Below are positions 46,281 through 55,364 of a DNA stretch of 64,000 nt, piece after piece. The stretch is taken from NCBI RefSeq assembly GCF_004342915.1, contig NZ_SLWL01000004.1, positions 1-64,000 of the forward strand, written 5' to 3'. Source of the DNA: Camelimonas lactis. Its GTDB lineage: Bacteria; Pseudomonadota; Alphaproteobacteria; Rhizobiales; Beijerinckiaceae. Below the pieces are notes generated by a model that worked only from the letters and a program-made list of their open reading frames with translations, was not told the DNA's origin and searched no databases. A program made the position numbers and the translations under genes. The number at the start of each line of letters is the position of its first letter. The first letter of the stretch is position 1.

Positions 46281-47420
46281 GTGTCATTAACCATTGTTAA
46301 CGATTGGCGCGGGCGAGAGGCTTCGCCAGGAGGCAGGCGCGTGCAACTGGTGCTGGGCATCGACACCATTGGGGGCGGATGGAACGCCGTCATGACCATC
46401 GCCAGGGGGCTGGCGGTGCGCGGGTTCGATGTGACCCTGGCGATGCTCGGCCCGGAACCTGATCCGCGACAGGCGGCCGAGATCGCTGATACGCCGAACC
46501 TGCGCGCCATATCCGCCCACACGGTCGCCGCGCGCCTGGCGGATTCCTTTGGCGACCTTCAGGCGGCCGGGCAAGCCGTGGCGCGTCTCGCCAATGTCCT
46601 CGCGGTCGATCTGGTTGTGCTGCACCACCCGGCCCTGGCGGCGTTTGGCCCGTTTCAGGCTCCGGTGGTGGTGTCGCCGGACGGGCGGGACATTATCGTC
46701 GCCAGCCGCACGCGCCAGGCTTCCGGCCATGAGTGGCGCGCCCGGCTGTTGCGCAGCGGGTACCAGATCGCCACTGGCGTGGTCGCGCCCAGCCATGCGG
46801 ACGCCGGCGACATCATGGACGCGCACCGTCTGCGACGCCCGCCCCGGGTCATCCGGCGGACGTTCACGCCATTTGCCGCGGACCGTCCCGCCGTCGACCT
46901 GACGTCCTACGCTTTCGCCGCGCATCAGGCCGCCGATGGCCGGGAAAACCTCGCGACCCTGAATGCGGCCGCCGCCTTATGCCCCCATCCGGTCATGCTG
47001 GCCGGAACCAGCGCGGGGAAGCTGGCGGACGCAGGGCACCTCTGGGCGCTTGGCGCCCTGACGCCTGGCCAGACTCAACGCTGGCTGGAAGGCGCCCAGG
47101 CGTTTGTTTCATCCGCCACGGGCGACACCGATGGTGAGATGGCCTGGCGGGCCGCCGAGGCTGGCCGCCCCCTGGTGCTGGCCGATGCACCCGATTATCG
47201 CGAGCTGTGGGGCGGCGCGGCGGCGTTCGCGCCCGCCGGCGACGCCGTGGCGCTGGGGCGCACGCTCAACGCTTTGATGGCGGACAGCGGCCAACGCAAG
47301 CAACTGGCCGACGCCGCCCGGGCGATCGCCAGGGCATGGACCGTGGACAAGGCGGCCGCGGCCTGGGGAGAGTTGCTGACCGACATTGTCGCCACAACGC
47401 CGCGCAGCAGCGTCGCCTGA
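46281..47420 (+). CDS. Glycosyltransferase family 4-like protein (379 aa)
   Basis: GT-B-like layout: the N-terminal half starts VQLVLGIDTIGGGWNAVMTIARGLA, with the glycine-rich loop typical of the acceptor domain, and contains VVVSPDGRDIIVASR and VVAPSHADAGDI. The C-terminal half has FVSSATGDTDGEMAWRAAEAGRPLVLADAPDYRELWGGAAAFAP, matching the donor-sugar-binding E-x7-E type region (GEMAWRAAEAG). It is probably a cytosolic sugar transferase for a surface polysaccharide or glycoconjugate. It stands alone without polysaccharide genes around it. The start could also be a GTG at 46341. Confidence 0.72.
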   Translation: MSLTIVNDWRGREASPGGRRVQLVLGIDTIGGGWNAVMTIARGLAVRGFDVTLAMLGPEPDPRQAAEIADTPNLRAISAHTVAARLADSFGDLQAAGQAVARLANVLAVDLVVLHHPALAAFGPFQAPVVVSPDGRDIIVASRTRQASGHEWRARLLRSGYQIATGVVAPSHADAGDIMDAHRLRRPPRVIRRTFTPFAADRPAVDLTSYAFAAHQAADGRENLATLNAAAALCPHPVMLAGTSAGKLADAGHLWALGALTPGQTQRWLEGAQAFVSSATGDTDGEMAWRAAEAGRPLVLADAPDYRELWGGAAAFAPAGDAVALGRTLNALMADSGQRKQLADAARAIARAWTVDKAAAAWGELLTDIVATTPRSSVA

Positions 47421-47571
47421 CGCGGCTGCGGCGGCCATCCGGCTGTTGCGGCTCGGCCAGGGAGCCCAGCGCCCTTTTCCGTTGTGACGCCCTTTTGCCC
47501 ACGCCCTCGCCGCGCCGGGCGCATGTTGCGCCCGGGTCATGTCGAACCGAAGCCATGTCAAGCGAGGGCCA

Positions 47572-47604
47572 GGCCAAGCCTGGGCCAAGCCTGGGCCAAG
47601 CCTG
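47572..47604. repeat. Three tandem 11-bp repeats GGCCAAGCCTG
   Basis: Exact copies at 47572, 47583 and 47594 in the 390-bp stretch (47421-47812) before the malonyl-CoA decarboxylase gene. The rest of this stretch holds no convincing gene. The repeat may be a short slippage product or regulator sites. Confidence 0.6.
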
Positions 47605-47812
47605 AGCCATGTCACAGCCGCCAGTCCCCCCTCTGACATCATGCGCCCTTGGCCCGACCCGGCCCCCATGCCACATTCCCTCCAGGCGCCGCATCGCGCC
47701 GGGCCGGCCAGACGCTGGCGGCCGGTTCCGGGGCGAACGCCCGTTCCTTGCGGGCCTTTGCGTGCGCCCTGTTGCGCTGGCGTTCCGCCGGCGCCCAGAT
47801 TTCTATGGAGCG

Positions 47813-49219
47813 ATGATGCCGACAGCATTCCTCAACGACCTGTTCGCCACGCTGTCCGAGCGCGGACGCGCGTTGCTGGGGCGTCCGAAAGGGCCCATCA
47901 AGGGGGATGATCTGGTTGAACTGGGCGAGAACCTGCTGTCGCGGCAGGGCGAAGCCTCCGGCGTGGCCCTGGCGGCCGCCATCATTGGCAATTATGACGC
48001 CGCGCCGCCGCCTGCGCGCCTGACGTTCCTGACGGCGCTGGCCGACCGCTTCGGCCCCGACATGGGCCAGGTCAAAAGCGCCCTGAAAGCCGTTGAAAAA
48101 GACGCCTCGCCCGCCAACGTACAGACATTGCACCGCGCCACCGAGGCGCGTCGTCAGGAACTGCTGCGGCGGCTCAATCTGGCGCCCGGCGGCACGGCGG
48201 CGCTGGTGCGGATGCGCGAGGAACTGCTCGACCATCTGCCGGCGCGGCCGGATCTCAGGGGCGTCGACGGGGACTTCGCCCACATGTTCTCCACCTGGTT
48301 CAACAGGGGCTTCCTCGTGCTGCGCCACATCGACTGGACCACGCCAGCCAATATTCTGGAAAAGATCATCCGCTACGAGGCGGTGCACGCCATCCAGGAC
48401 TGGGACGACCTGCGCAACCGCCTGGAGCCGTCCGACCGGCGGTGCTACGGCTTCTTCCATCCACAGCTCGCCGACGATCCCCTGATCTTCGTGGAAGTGG
48501 CGCTGACCACCGGCATTCCCGACGCCATCGCGCCGCTGCTCGACACCAGCCGCAAGCCGATCGCCGCCGAGGAGGCGACGACGGCGGTGTTCTATTCCAT
48601 CTCCAACACCCAGCGCGGCCTCGGCGGCGTCAGCTTCGGCAATTTCCTCATCAAACAGGTAGTGGAAGAACTGAAGCGTGAGCTGCCGCAGCTGAAAACC
48701 TTCGTCACCCTGTCGCCGGCGCCCGGCTTCGCCAGGTGGCTGAAGAAGGAGCGCGCGAAAGACGATTCGGATTTCCTCGACGCGGCGCTTCGCGACCAGC
48801 TGAAGCTGCTGGACGAGCCGGGCTGGCAGGACAACGCGGGGACGCGCGAGGCGTTGCGCAAGCCGATGATGCAGCTGGCCGCCAGCTATTACCTCAGCGC
48901 CCGCAACGCCGCCGGCCGGCCTGTCGACCCGGTGGCGCGCTTCCACCTTGGCAACGGCGCCCGGCTGGAGGCCATCGATTATCTGGGCGACGCCTCGCCC
49001 AAGGGCATGGCCCAGGCGCACGGCTTCATGGTGAACTATCTCTACGCCCTCGATGACATCGAGAAGAACCACGAAGCCTTCGTCGAGCAGGGAGAGGTCG
49101 CCGCCTCCGCCGCGGTGAAGAAGCTGCTGCGCGCCAATGGCGGCCGCGATCGCGCCGCCGCCGTCAAAAACGGCAAGGAGGCGAAAAAAGACGCTGCGGA
49201 AAAAGGCGCCGTGGCGTGA
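47813..49219 (+). CDS. matA: Malonyl-CoA decarboxylase (468 aa)
   Basis: MCD family: an N-terminal helical domain (to about residue 140) and a C-terminal acetyltransferase-like domain with FFHPQLADDPLIFVEVALTT, STQRGLGGVSFGNFLIKQVV-like segment (SNTQRGLGGVSFGNFLIKQV) and FVTLSPAPGFARWL. It converts malonyl-CoA to acetyl-CoA and CO2. The start is taken as the double ATG at 47813/47816 with GGAG just upstream; the frame upstream is open but Arg/Pro-rich and unlike MCD. matB follows after 58 bp, giving the two-step malonate to acetyl-CoA route. The C-terminus is Lys/Ala-rich. No malonate transporter or MatR regulator is adjacent. Confidence 0.94.
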   Translation: MMPTAFLNDLFATLSERGRALLGRPKGPIKGDDLVELGENLLSRQGEASGVALAAAIIGNYDAAPPPARLTFLTALADRFGPDMGQVKSALKAVEKDASPANVQTLHRATEARRQELLRRLNLAPGGTAALVRMREELLDHLPARPDLRGVDGDFAHMFSTWFNRGFLVLRHIDWTTPANILEKIIRYEAVHAIQDWDDLRNRLEPSDRRCYGFFHPQLADDPLIFVEVALTTGIPDAIAPLLDTSRKPIAAEEATTAVFYSISNTQRGLGGVSFGNFLIKQVVEELKRELPQLKTFVTLSPAPGFARWLKKERAKDDSDFLDAALRDQLKLLDEPGWQDNAGTREALRKPMMQLAASYYLSARNAAGRPVDPVARFHLGNGARLEAIDYLGDASPKGMAQAHGFMVNYLYALDDIEKNHEAFVEQGEVAASAAVKKLLRANGGRDRAAAVKNGKEAKKDAAEKGAVA

Positions 49220-49277
49220 CGCGGCGGCGGAAATCGCGTCTACTTCAGATGAATATGTCTTCGGGGAGAGCGCCTGC

Positions 49278-50780
49278 ATGAACCGCAATCTGTTCGACCG
49301 GCTGTTCGCATCCGGGCTGGACCTGGAGCGGGTCGCCATTCGCCATCCGGACGGCTCCGTCAGCGCCTACGGCGACCTGACGGCGCGTTCGGGCCAGCTG
49401 GCCAATGCGCTGGTCAGTCTCGGCGTGCGGCCGGGCGACCGCGTGGCGGTGCAGGTGGAGAAAAGCGCCGAGGCGCTGACGCTGTATCTGGCCTGCCTGC
49501 GGGCCGGCGCCATCTATCTGCCGCTCAACACCGGCTACACCCTGGCGGAGCTGTCATATTTCATCGGCGACGCGGAGCCGGCGCTGGTGGTCTGCGATCC
49601 GGCGCGGGAGGCTGGCGTCCAGGAGATCGCTCGCGGAGCGCGCACGGCGACGCTGGACAGCCACGGCAAAGGCTCGCTGGGCGCCGCCGCCGACGCACAG
49701 CCGACAGACTTCGCCACGGTGGCGCGCGGCGACGACGATCTCGCCGCCATCCTTTATACGTCCGGCACCACCGGGCGTTCGAAGGGCGCCATGCTCAGCC
49801 ACGACAACCTGGCGTCGAACTCGCTGACGTTGCGGGACTACTGGCGCTTCACCGCCGACGACGCGCTGATCCACGCCTTGCCGATCTATCACACGCACGG
49901 CCTGTTCGTGGCGACCAACGTCACCTTCTTCGCCGGCGGCTCGCTGATCCTGATGCCAAAGTTCGACGCCGACGCGGTGATCGACGCCATGCCGCAGGCA
50001 ACGGCGATGATGGGCGTGCCGACCTTCTACACCCGCCTGCTGCAACACCCGGGCCTGACGCGGGAGCTGACGGCCAACATGCGCCTGTTCGTTTCCGGCT
50101 CCGCGCCGCTGCTGGCGGAGACGCACACCGAATGGCGCGCCCGCACCGGTCACGCCATTCTTGAGCGCTATGGCATGACTGAAACCAACATGAACACCTC
50201 CAACCCCTATGAGGGCCCGCGCATCGCCGGGACGGTCGGCCTGCCGCTGCCGGGCGTCGCGCTGCGCATCGTTGACCCGGAAAGCGGCGCGCCGCTGGCG
50301 AATGGCGACATCGGCATGATCGAGGTGAAGGGCCCGAACGTATTCAAGGGCTACTGGCGCATGCCGGAGAAAACCGCCGCCGAATTCCGGCCAGACGGCT
50401 TCTTCATCACTGGCGACCTGGGGCGGATCGACGAACACGGCTACGTGCAGATCGTCGGACGCGGCAAGGATCTGATCATCAGCGGCGGCTTCAACGTCTA
50501 TCCCAAGGAAGTGGAAAGCGAGATTGACGCGCTGGATGGGGTGATTGAAAGCGCCGTCATCGGCGCGCCGCATCCGGACTTCGGCGAGGGCGTCACCGCC
50601 GTGGTGGTGGCGAGCGACAGGGCCCTGGACGAGGCGCGGGTGCTGAAAGCGCTCGACGGCCGGCTGGCCAAATTCAAGCTGCCGAAACGGGTGCTGTTCG
50701 CCGACGAACTGCCGCGCAACAGCATGGGCAAGGTGCAGAAGAACCTTCTGCGCGACGCCCACAGGGATCTCTACGCCTGA
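49278..50780 (+). CDS. matB: Malonyl-CoA synthetase (500 aa)
   Basis: Acyl-adenylate-forming enzyme that activates malonate to malonyl-CoA. The P-loop is ILYTSGTTGRSKGAMLSHDN; the adenylate motif is ERYGMTETNMNTSNPYEGPR, with the MTETNMNTSNPY stretch characteristic of MatB; then GYWRMPEKT, GDLGRIDEHGYV and the catalytic Lys region LPRNSMGKVQKN. The 500-aa length is typical. The start ATG at 49278 follows GGGGAGAG. It forms an operon with the upstream decarboxylase and ends at the terminator at 50795. Confidence 0.96.
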   Translation: MNRNLFDRLFASGLDLERVAIRHPDGSVSAYGDLTARSGQLANALVSLGVRPGDRVAVQVEKSAEALTLYLACLRAGAIYLPLNTGYTLAELSYFIGDAEPALVVCDPAREAGVQEIARGARTATLDSHGKGSLGAAADAQPTDFATVARGDDDLAAILYTSGTTGRSKGAMLSHDNLASNSLTLRDYWRFTADDALIHALPIYHTHGLFVATNVTFFAGGSLILMPKFDADAVIDAMPQATAMMGVPTFYTRLLQHPGLTRELTANMRLFVSGSAPLLAETHTEWRARTGHAILERYGMTETNMNTSNPYEGPRIAGTVGLPLPGVALRIVDPESGAPLANGDIGMIEVKGPNVFKGYWRMPEKTAAEFRPDGFFITGDLGRIDEHGYVQIVGRGKDLIISGGFNVYPKEVESEIDALDGVIESAVIGAPHPDFGEGVTAVVVASDRALDEARVLKALDGRLAKFKLPKRVLFADELPRNSMGKVQKNLLRDAHRDLYA

Positions 50781-50794
50781 TCTCCGGGGCTGAC

Positions 50795-50831
50795 CAAAAA
50801 ACCCGGTGGGAGCAGGCCCATCGGGTTTTGG
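50795..50831. terminator. Bidirectional terminator between matB and the HHH gene
   Basis: AAAACCCGGTGGG and CCCATCGGGTTTT pair around AGCAGG (one G-U), flanked by A and T runs, so it can stop transcription from both sides. It sits between convergent genes. Confidence 0.8.
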
Positions 50832-50910
50832 CTGGTGCGGACGCAGGCAGGCTGCGCCAGGGCTCATCATGAAAAACGACGCTCCAGGGGGCGCGCCGCT
50901 GTCATGGACC

Positions 50911-51297
50911 TCAATGCTGGTGGGCGATGATCTTGCCCTTGATGCCGTCATAGACGTTCTGCGGCACGATCTTCTTCTGCACCAGCTCATCCTTGCCCTT
51001 GTAGGGACGGCCCTTGATGATGGCGTCGGCGCGAACCGGACCAACCCCCTTGAGGGCTTCGAGCTGCTCCTTCGTGGCGGTGTTGATGTCGAGCAACTGC
51101 GCCTTGTCAGCTTTCGCCGGCTTCGCCGCGGCGGGCACCTGCTTCATGGGGGCGGGCGCCTGCTGGGTGGCCGCTGGCGCCTGCTGCGTCGCGGAAGGAC
51201 CCTTCATCGGGGCCGGTTGCGTCTGGGTCGTCTGCGCCAGCGCAGGGGTCGCGAGCAGCGCCAGGGCTGCAAAACCTGTCATCACCAGTTTACGCAT
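50911..51297 (-). CDS. Exported helix-hairpin-helix protein, ComEA-like (128 aa)
   Basis: Signal peptide MRKLVMTGFAALALLATPALAQ, then a low-complexity Gln/Ala/Pro linker with repeated QQAPA units, and a C-terminal helix-hairpin-helix domain at about 70-125 (LLDINTATKEQLEALKGVGP, RADAIIKGRPYKGKDELVQK). This layout matches small ComEA-like DNA-binding proteins in the periplasm, used in DNA uptake in competent bacteria, although many carriers have no other competence genes close by. The start at 51297 follows GGGAGAG; a longer frame to 51369 would precede the signal peptide. Confidence 0.85.
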   Translation of the reverse strand: MRKLVMTGFAALALLATPALAQTTQTQPAPMKGPSATQQAPAATQQAPAPMKQVPAAAKPAKADKAQLLDINTATKEQLEALKGVGPVRADAIIKGRPYKGKDELVQKKIVPQNVYDGIKGKIIAHQH

Positions 51298-51568
51298 TTC
51301 ATACTCTCCCATGGGACTGACACATGGCCGTCCAGCGAGCGAAGCCGAAGCTTCCATCTTCCCTGTCATGCGCCTCGCGCGGCACGCCGAAGCGCGTCCT
51401 GCAGGAAACCTTCAAGAGGTGGCCCGACCTCACGGCCAGATTATGGTGCGACACAGGCAAAATCCTGTCGCCGATCTTCCGAAAATCAGCAATAAATATC
51501 TGATATAATTATTATAAAGAACAGTACTCCGCCTTCAGACCCGCCTCTCAACTGAATGTGAATTCATC

Positions 51569-53038
51569 TTGCCAGCCGACCAGGACACGCCAGCGCCACA
51601 GCCTGCCCCCCAGGAACAGGGGGGCGCCGCGCCGCGCATGGCGCCGCTCGCCAGCCTCCCCCTGTTCTTCAAGCCATCCGGCCGCCGGGTGGTGCTGGCC
51701 GGCGCCAGCGAAGGCGCTGGCTGGAAAGCGGAATTGCTCGCCGCCACCGGCGCGCGTCTGGAGATTTATGCACCGGACGACGCAGCGCTCCCTGGCGGCA
51801 TGCAGCAACTGGCGCGGGAGCATCCGGACCGCGTCATCCTGCACCGGCGCAACTGGCGGGCGGACGACCTGACCGGCGCCATGCTGGCGGTGGGTGATTT
51901 TGACGGGGAAGATGAAGCGCGGCGCTTTGCCAGCGCGGCGCGGGCGGCGGGCGCCCCGGTCAACTGCGTCGACCGGCCAGCGCTGTGCGACTTCCAGTTC
52001 GGTTCGATCGTCAACCGCTCGCCGCTGGTCGTCGGCATCTCCACAGACGGGGCGGCCCCGGTATTCGGTCAGGCGGTGCGGGCGCGCATCGAAACGCTGC
52101 TGCCGGAAACTTTCCGTCGCTGGGCCGACGCCGCCCGGCGCTGGCGGACCGAGGTGCAGGAGCGGCGCTGGCCGTTCCGCACCCGGCGGCGGTTCTGGGA
52201 GCGCTTCACCGCCCAGGCCTTCACGGCGCCCGAACAGGAGCCGGACGAGCGCCTGCGCGACGCCCTGCTCGCCGACGCTGAAGCCAGCGGCCAGGCGGCG
52301 GCGCAGGGCATGGTCAATCTCGTCGGCGCCGGTCCGGGCGATCCGGAGCTGCTCACCCTGCGCGCGGTGCGCCTGCTGCAATCGGCCGACGTGATCCTCT
52401 ATGACGATCTCATCGCGCCGGGCACGCTGGATTTCGCCCGCCGCGAGGCGCGGCTGATCCATGTGGGCAAGCGGGGGCACAAGCCTTCCTGCACCCAGGA
52501 GGACATCAACGCGCAACTGGTGAGCCTGGCGGGCGAAGGCTTGCAGGTGGTGCGGCTGAAGGGCGGCGATCCGATGATTTTCGGCCGCGCCGGTGAGGAA
52601 ATCACCGCGCTTGAAGCGGCCGGCGTCCCGTGCGCGGTCACGCCAGGCGTCACCGCCGCCAGCGGCGCGGCCGCCGGCATGGCGACCTCCCTGACCCATC
52701 GCAACGCGGCGCGGCGGCTGCAATTCATCACGGCGCACGCCCGTAATGGCGCCCTGCCCGAGGACCTGGATTGGCGCGCCCTCGCGGATCCGGCGGCCAC
52801 CACCGTGGTCTACATGGGGCTGGCGACGCTGGAGGCGCTGGTGACCCGGTTGCTGGCGGCGGGGCTCGATCCGCAAACCCCCGCCGCCCTCGTGGCGCGC
52901 GCCACGCTGCCGGATCAAACCATCGTGCACGCGCCGGTCGCGGAACTGGCGCACAGGGTCCGGGTCACCGACATCGCCGGGCCGGCGCTGGTCATCATCG
53001 GCCATGCGGTGGCGCTGGGGCCGAAAACGACCGCGTAA
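51569..53038 (+). CDS. cysG: Siroheme synthase CysG (489 aa)
   Basis: Two fused activities. Residues about 27-235 are the precorrin-2 dehydrogenase/ferrochelatase module (LPLFFKPSGRRVVLAGASEG, VNCVDRPALCDFQFGSIVNR). Residues about 250-485 are uroporphyrinogen-III C-methyltransferase (VNLVGAGPGDPELLTLRAVR, VGKRGHKPSCTQEDINAQLV, VRLKGGDPMIFGRAGEEITA, VTPGVTAASGAAAGM). The product makes siroheme for sulfite and nitrite reductases. The start is the TTG at 51569 or an in-frame ATG at 51638; the latter loses only a Pro/Gln-rich lead. The dinucleotide-binding glycine pattern GASEGAG differs from the usual GGGxVA, so dehydrogenase activity may be reduced. No cys or nir genes follow. Confidence 0.93.
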   Translation: MPADQDTPAPQPAPQEQGGAAPRMAPLASLPLFFKPSGRRVVLAGASEGAGWKAELLAATGARLEIYAPDDAALPGGMQQLAREHPDRVILHRRNWRADDLTGAMLAVGDFDGEDEARRFASAARAAGAPVNCVDRPALCDFQFGSIVNRSPLVVGISTDGAAPVFGQAVRARIETLLPETFRRWADAARRWRTEVQERRWPFRTRRRFWERFTAQAFTAPEQEPDERLRDALLADAEASGQAAAQGMVNLVGAGPGDPELLTLRAVRLLQSADVILYDDLIAPGTLDFARREARLIHVGKRGHKPSCTQEDINAQLVSLAGEGLQVVRLKGGDPMIFGRAGEEITALEAAGVPCAVTPGVTAASGAAAGMATSLTHRNAARRLQFITAHARNGALPEDLDWRALADPAATTVVYMGLATLEALVTRLLAAGLDPQTPAALVARATLPDQTIVHAPVAELAHRVRVTDIAGPALVIIGHAVALGPKTTA

Positions 53039-53039
53039 G

Positions 53040-53948
53040 TCAGAGCGCGCCGCGCTCCTTCAAAAACGCCAACACCTGCGGCCGGCGCGGCGAACCGTTG
53101 CGACCGCCGAAGGTGAGGCACTTCAGCGCCGAGGTGGCGGAGGCGAAGCTGATCGCCTCCCGCTCGCCCGCGCCTTCCGCCAGCGCCAGGGCAAAAGCGC
53201 CATGCCAGACATCGCCGGCGCCCAGGGTGTCCACGGCCTCGACCGGGAAAGCAGGCGCATGGGCCACATCGCCGTTTTCCAGAAAATACACGCCCTCGGC
53301 CCCTACGGTCACGGCGAACCAGGTGTCGCCAGTCGCCGTCCGGTCGCGCAGCTTCTCCAGCCCGCCGCGCGGATCGCTCTCGCCGGTGAGTTCACGTAAG
53401 CCCTGTGCGCTGAAGGCGACATGGGTGGCGTCCGCAAGGATGGTTGGATGCTTCGGCGCCTTGTCGCCGTCCAGCACGGCCGGCTTGCCGACACGGCGCG
53501 CCGCCGCGAACATGCGCGCGGCCGCCTCCTCCCAGCGCGTGTCGCCCAGCACCGCATCGACGCGGGGCGGCAACTCTTCCGGCAGCCAGGATGGGTCGGA
53601 CGGCAGGCTGCCGTCCCGGTAGCTGATGAGCAACCGCTCGCCATGCCGGTCCACCAGGATGGTGGAAACGGGTGATTTGACGCCGGGAAAACCGCGCACG
53701 AAGGAACAGCGCACATCCTCGGCGTGCAGCGCGTTGAGAATTTCGACGGCGACGGCGTCATCGCCGAGACGTCCGGCGAAGATCGCCTCGCCGCCGAGCC
53801 GGGCGATAGCCACCGCCGCATTGGCCGCGATGCCGCCGCTGGTGATGACCAGATCGCGGGCGCGGTGCTTTTCCGCCACGCGGGGCATTTCATCGAGGGC
53901 GTAGATATAATCGAGCGTGGCGATGCCAACGCAGAGGACCGTCGCCAT
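53040..53948 (-). CDS. PfkB-family sugar kinase (302 aa)
   Basis: Ribokinase-like fold. The N-terminal motif is VLCVGIATLDYIYAL, followed by ITSGGIAANAAVAIARLGGE (PfkB signature 1). The C-terminal signature 2 is DTLGAGDVWHGAFALALAEG, with anion-hole GAGD and catalytic Asp. Substrate could be ribose, fructose, adenosine or another sugar; the sequence does not settle it. It is convergent with cysG, with a single base between the two stop codons. Length is typical (about 300 aa). Confidence 0.92.
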   Translation of the reverse strand: MATVLCVGIATLDYIYALDEMPRVAEKHRARDLVITSGGIAANAAVAIARLGGEAIFAGRLGDDAVAVEILNALHAEDVRCSFVRGFPGVKSPVSTILVDRHGERLLISYRDGSLPSDPSWLPEELPPRVDAVLGDTRWEEAAARMFAAARRVGKPAVLDGDKAPKHPTILADATHVAFSAQGLRELTGESDPRGGLEKLRDRTATGDTWFAVTVGAEGVYFLENGDVAHAPAFPVEAVDTLGAGDVWHGAFALALAEGAGEREAISFASATSALKCLTFGGRNGSPRRPQVLAFLKERGAL

Positions 53949-54166
53949 GTCACCCTGTCCACCGGAGCGACGCCTGCCCGCGGAGCAAATCCGCAGACAG
54001 GGCCCATCGCCCTTCCAACCTGCCTGACAGAAACGGATTCACCGGTTCATGCTGGAGCCAGCATGAATGGGTCCCGCTCCATGAATCCCGGGACCGCCGT
54101 GACCGGCGCTCCCCTGTTCCAGCCCCGCCGCGATCCACGAAACCGCCGCCGCGAGGCGCGCAAGCC

Positions 54167-54607
54167 TCACCAGGTCCCGGTGTTCGGCATCGACGCCCAC
54201 GGCTCCTGCGGCTCCTTCGCCGGACCGTCCTGCAGCAACTCGATGGAGATGCCGTCCGGCGAGCGGATGAAGGCCATATAGCCGTCGCGGGGCGGGCGGT
54301 TGATGGTGACGCCGGCCTGCATCAGACGCGCGCAGGTCTCATAGATATCCGGAACCGAATAGCACAGATGCCCAAAATTGCGGCCACCCGCATAGGTTTC
54401 CGGGTCCCAGTTGTAGGTAAGCTCCAGTTCGGGCGCATGGGTCGCCCTGGCGGTTTCCGCGTCCTGGGGAGCGGCGAGGAAAATCAGGGTGAAACGGCCG
54501 GCCGGCACATCCGTGCGGCGCGTTTCCACCAGCCCGAGCTTGTTGCAGTAAAAATCCAGCGATTCTTCCACGTTGGTCACGCGGACCATGGTGTGCCGAA
54601 AGCGCAT
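54167..54607 (-). CDS. gloA: Lactoylglutathione lyase, glyoxalase I (146 aa)
   Basis: Metal-dependent vicinal-oxygen-chelate enzyme converting the methylglyoxal-glutathione adduct to S-lactoylglutathione. Metal ligands are visible as His5 (MRFRHTMVRV), Glu in APELELTYNW, His in NFGHLCYSVPDIYE and Glu in DGISIELLQDG. The start at 54607 follows GGGAGAAGGG; a longer in-frame extension to 54877 is not part of the fold. It stands alone. Length is close to the short bacterial form. Confidence 0.95.
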   Translation of the reverse strand: MRFRHTMVRVTNVEESLDFYCNKLGLVETRRTDVPAGRFTLIFLAAPQDAETARATHAPELELTYNWDPETYAGGRNFGHLCYSVPDIYETCARLMQAGVTINRPPRDGYMAFIRSPDGISIELLQDGPAKEPQEPWASMPNTGTW

Positions 54608-54911
54608 CAACCCTTCTCCCAACAGCATGTGTAACGGCGCCAAAACCGCCCGCGGCGCGCGGATGCATGGCTGGAGAAAATGACCATCCGGAGCGGGAAA
54701 AGCAATGAGCCGGCGCCCGGCGCGGCGCGCGGGCGGCGAACCCGCCCCTGCTCCAGCGTTGACGATCCCCCACCCATGGGACGGAACGCCGGGCGGCATG
54801 CGAACACCGGATTCTGGCAGGTATTTTTCTGGAAAAAGCTGGCCGATAACCCGAAGCGAGCATCGATACGCCCGCACAAACAGCCTCCCGCGAGAGAGGC
54901 AAAGAAAAATA

Positions 54912-55022
54912 TTGTCAAAATAGGAAATTACGTCTAATGTCGGAACTGCAGCAGCGATGCTGCGTGCCCTCCTTGGGCGTTTCCTCCCTAGACTTGGCTG
55001 CGCTTCGGCGCAGCCTTTTTTC
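54912..55022 (+). ncRNA. Candidate small RNA with anti-Shine-Dalgarno motifs (alpha-r14-like)
   Basis: A promoter (TTGTCA at 54912, 17-bp spacer, TAATGT at 54935) is followed by hairpin GCAGCA-GCGA-TGCTGC (54948-54963, GNRA loop). A single-stranded stretch contains CCTCC and TTTCCTCCCT, complementary to Shine-Dalgarno sequences. A terminator GGCTGCGC-TTCG-GCGCAGCC with T run (54996-55021, UUCG loop) ends it. The RNA would be about 75 nt. The layout strongly resembles Rhizobiales trans-acting sRNAs of the alpha-r14/NfeR1 type, which block translation of transporter mRNAs. Family identity is by eye and would need a covariance search. Confidence 0.7.
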
Positions 55023-55364
55023 TTGGGACAGACCCTATCCCCCCAATCGTCGCGCGCGCAACAGAAAATTTAAAAGCGACCGATTTTTTAATAACATATT
55101 TTCCGGCTTCTGATTTTCCCTTTCCTGCCAATACATTGACAATTTTCCGCCATGCCGGCGGCTGTGAATAACTCCAGAGCGGGCATCCAGCGTCGCGCCG
55201 ACTGTGGTCGCCTCACACGGGAACCGGGCAGGCGCAGGATTGCCGGCGCGCGCCGGCATTGCGGTTCCGATCACCCCGGGTCCATAGTTGCCGGCGCGCC
55301 TTCCGCGCGCCCGCTGTTCCACCGCCTGGCGGCAGACAGTGGGGAAATCCGAAACGGCTGGACC

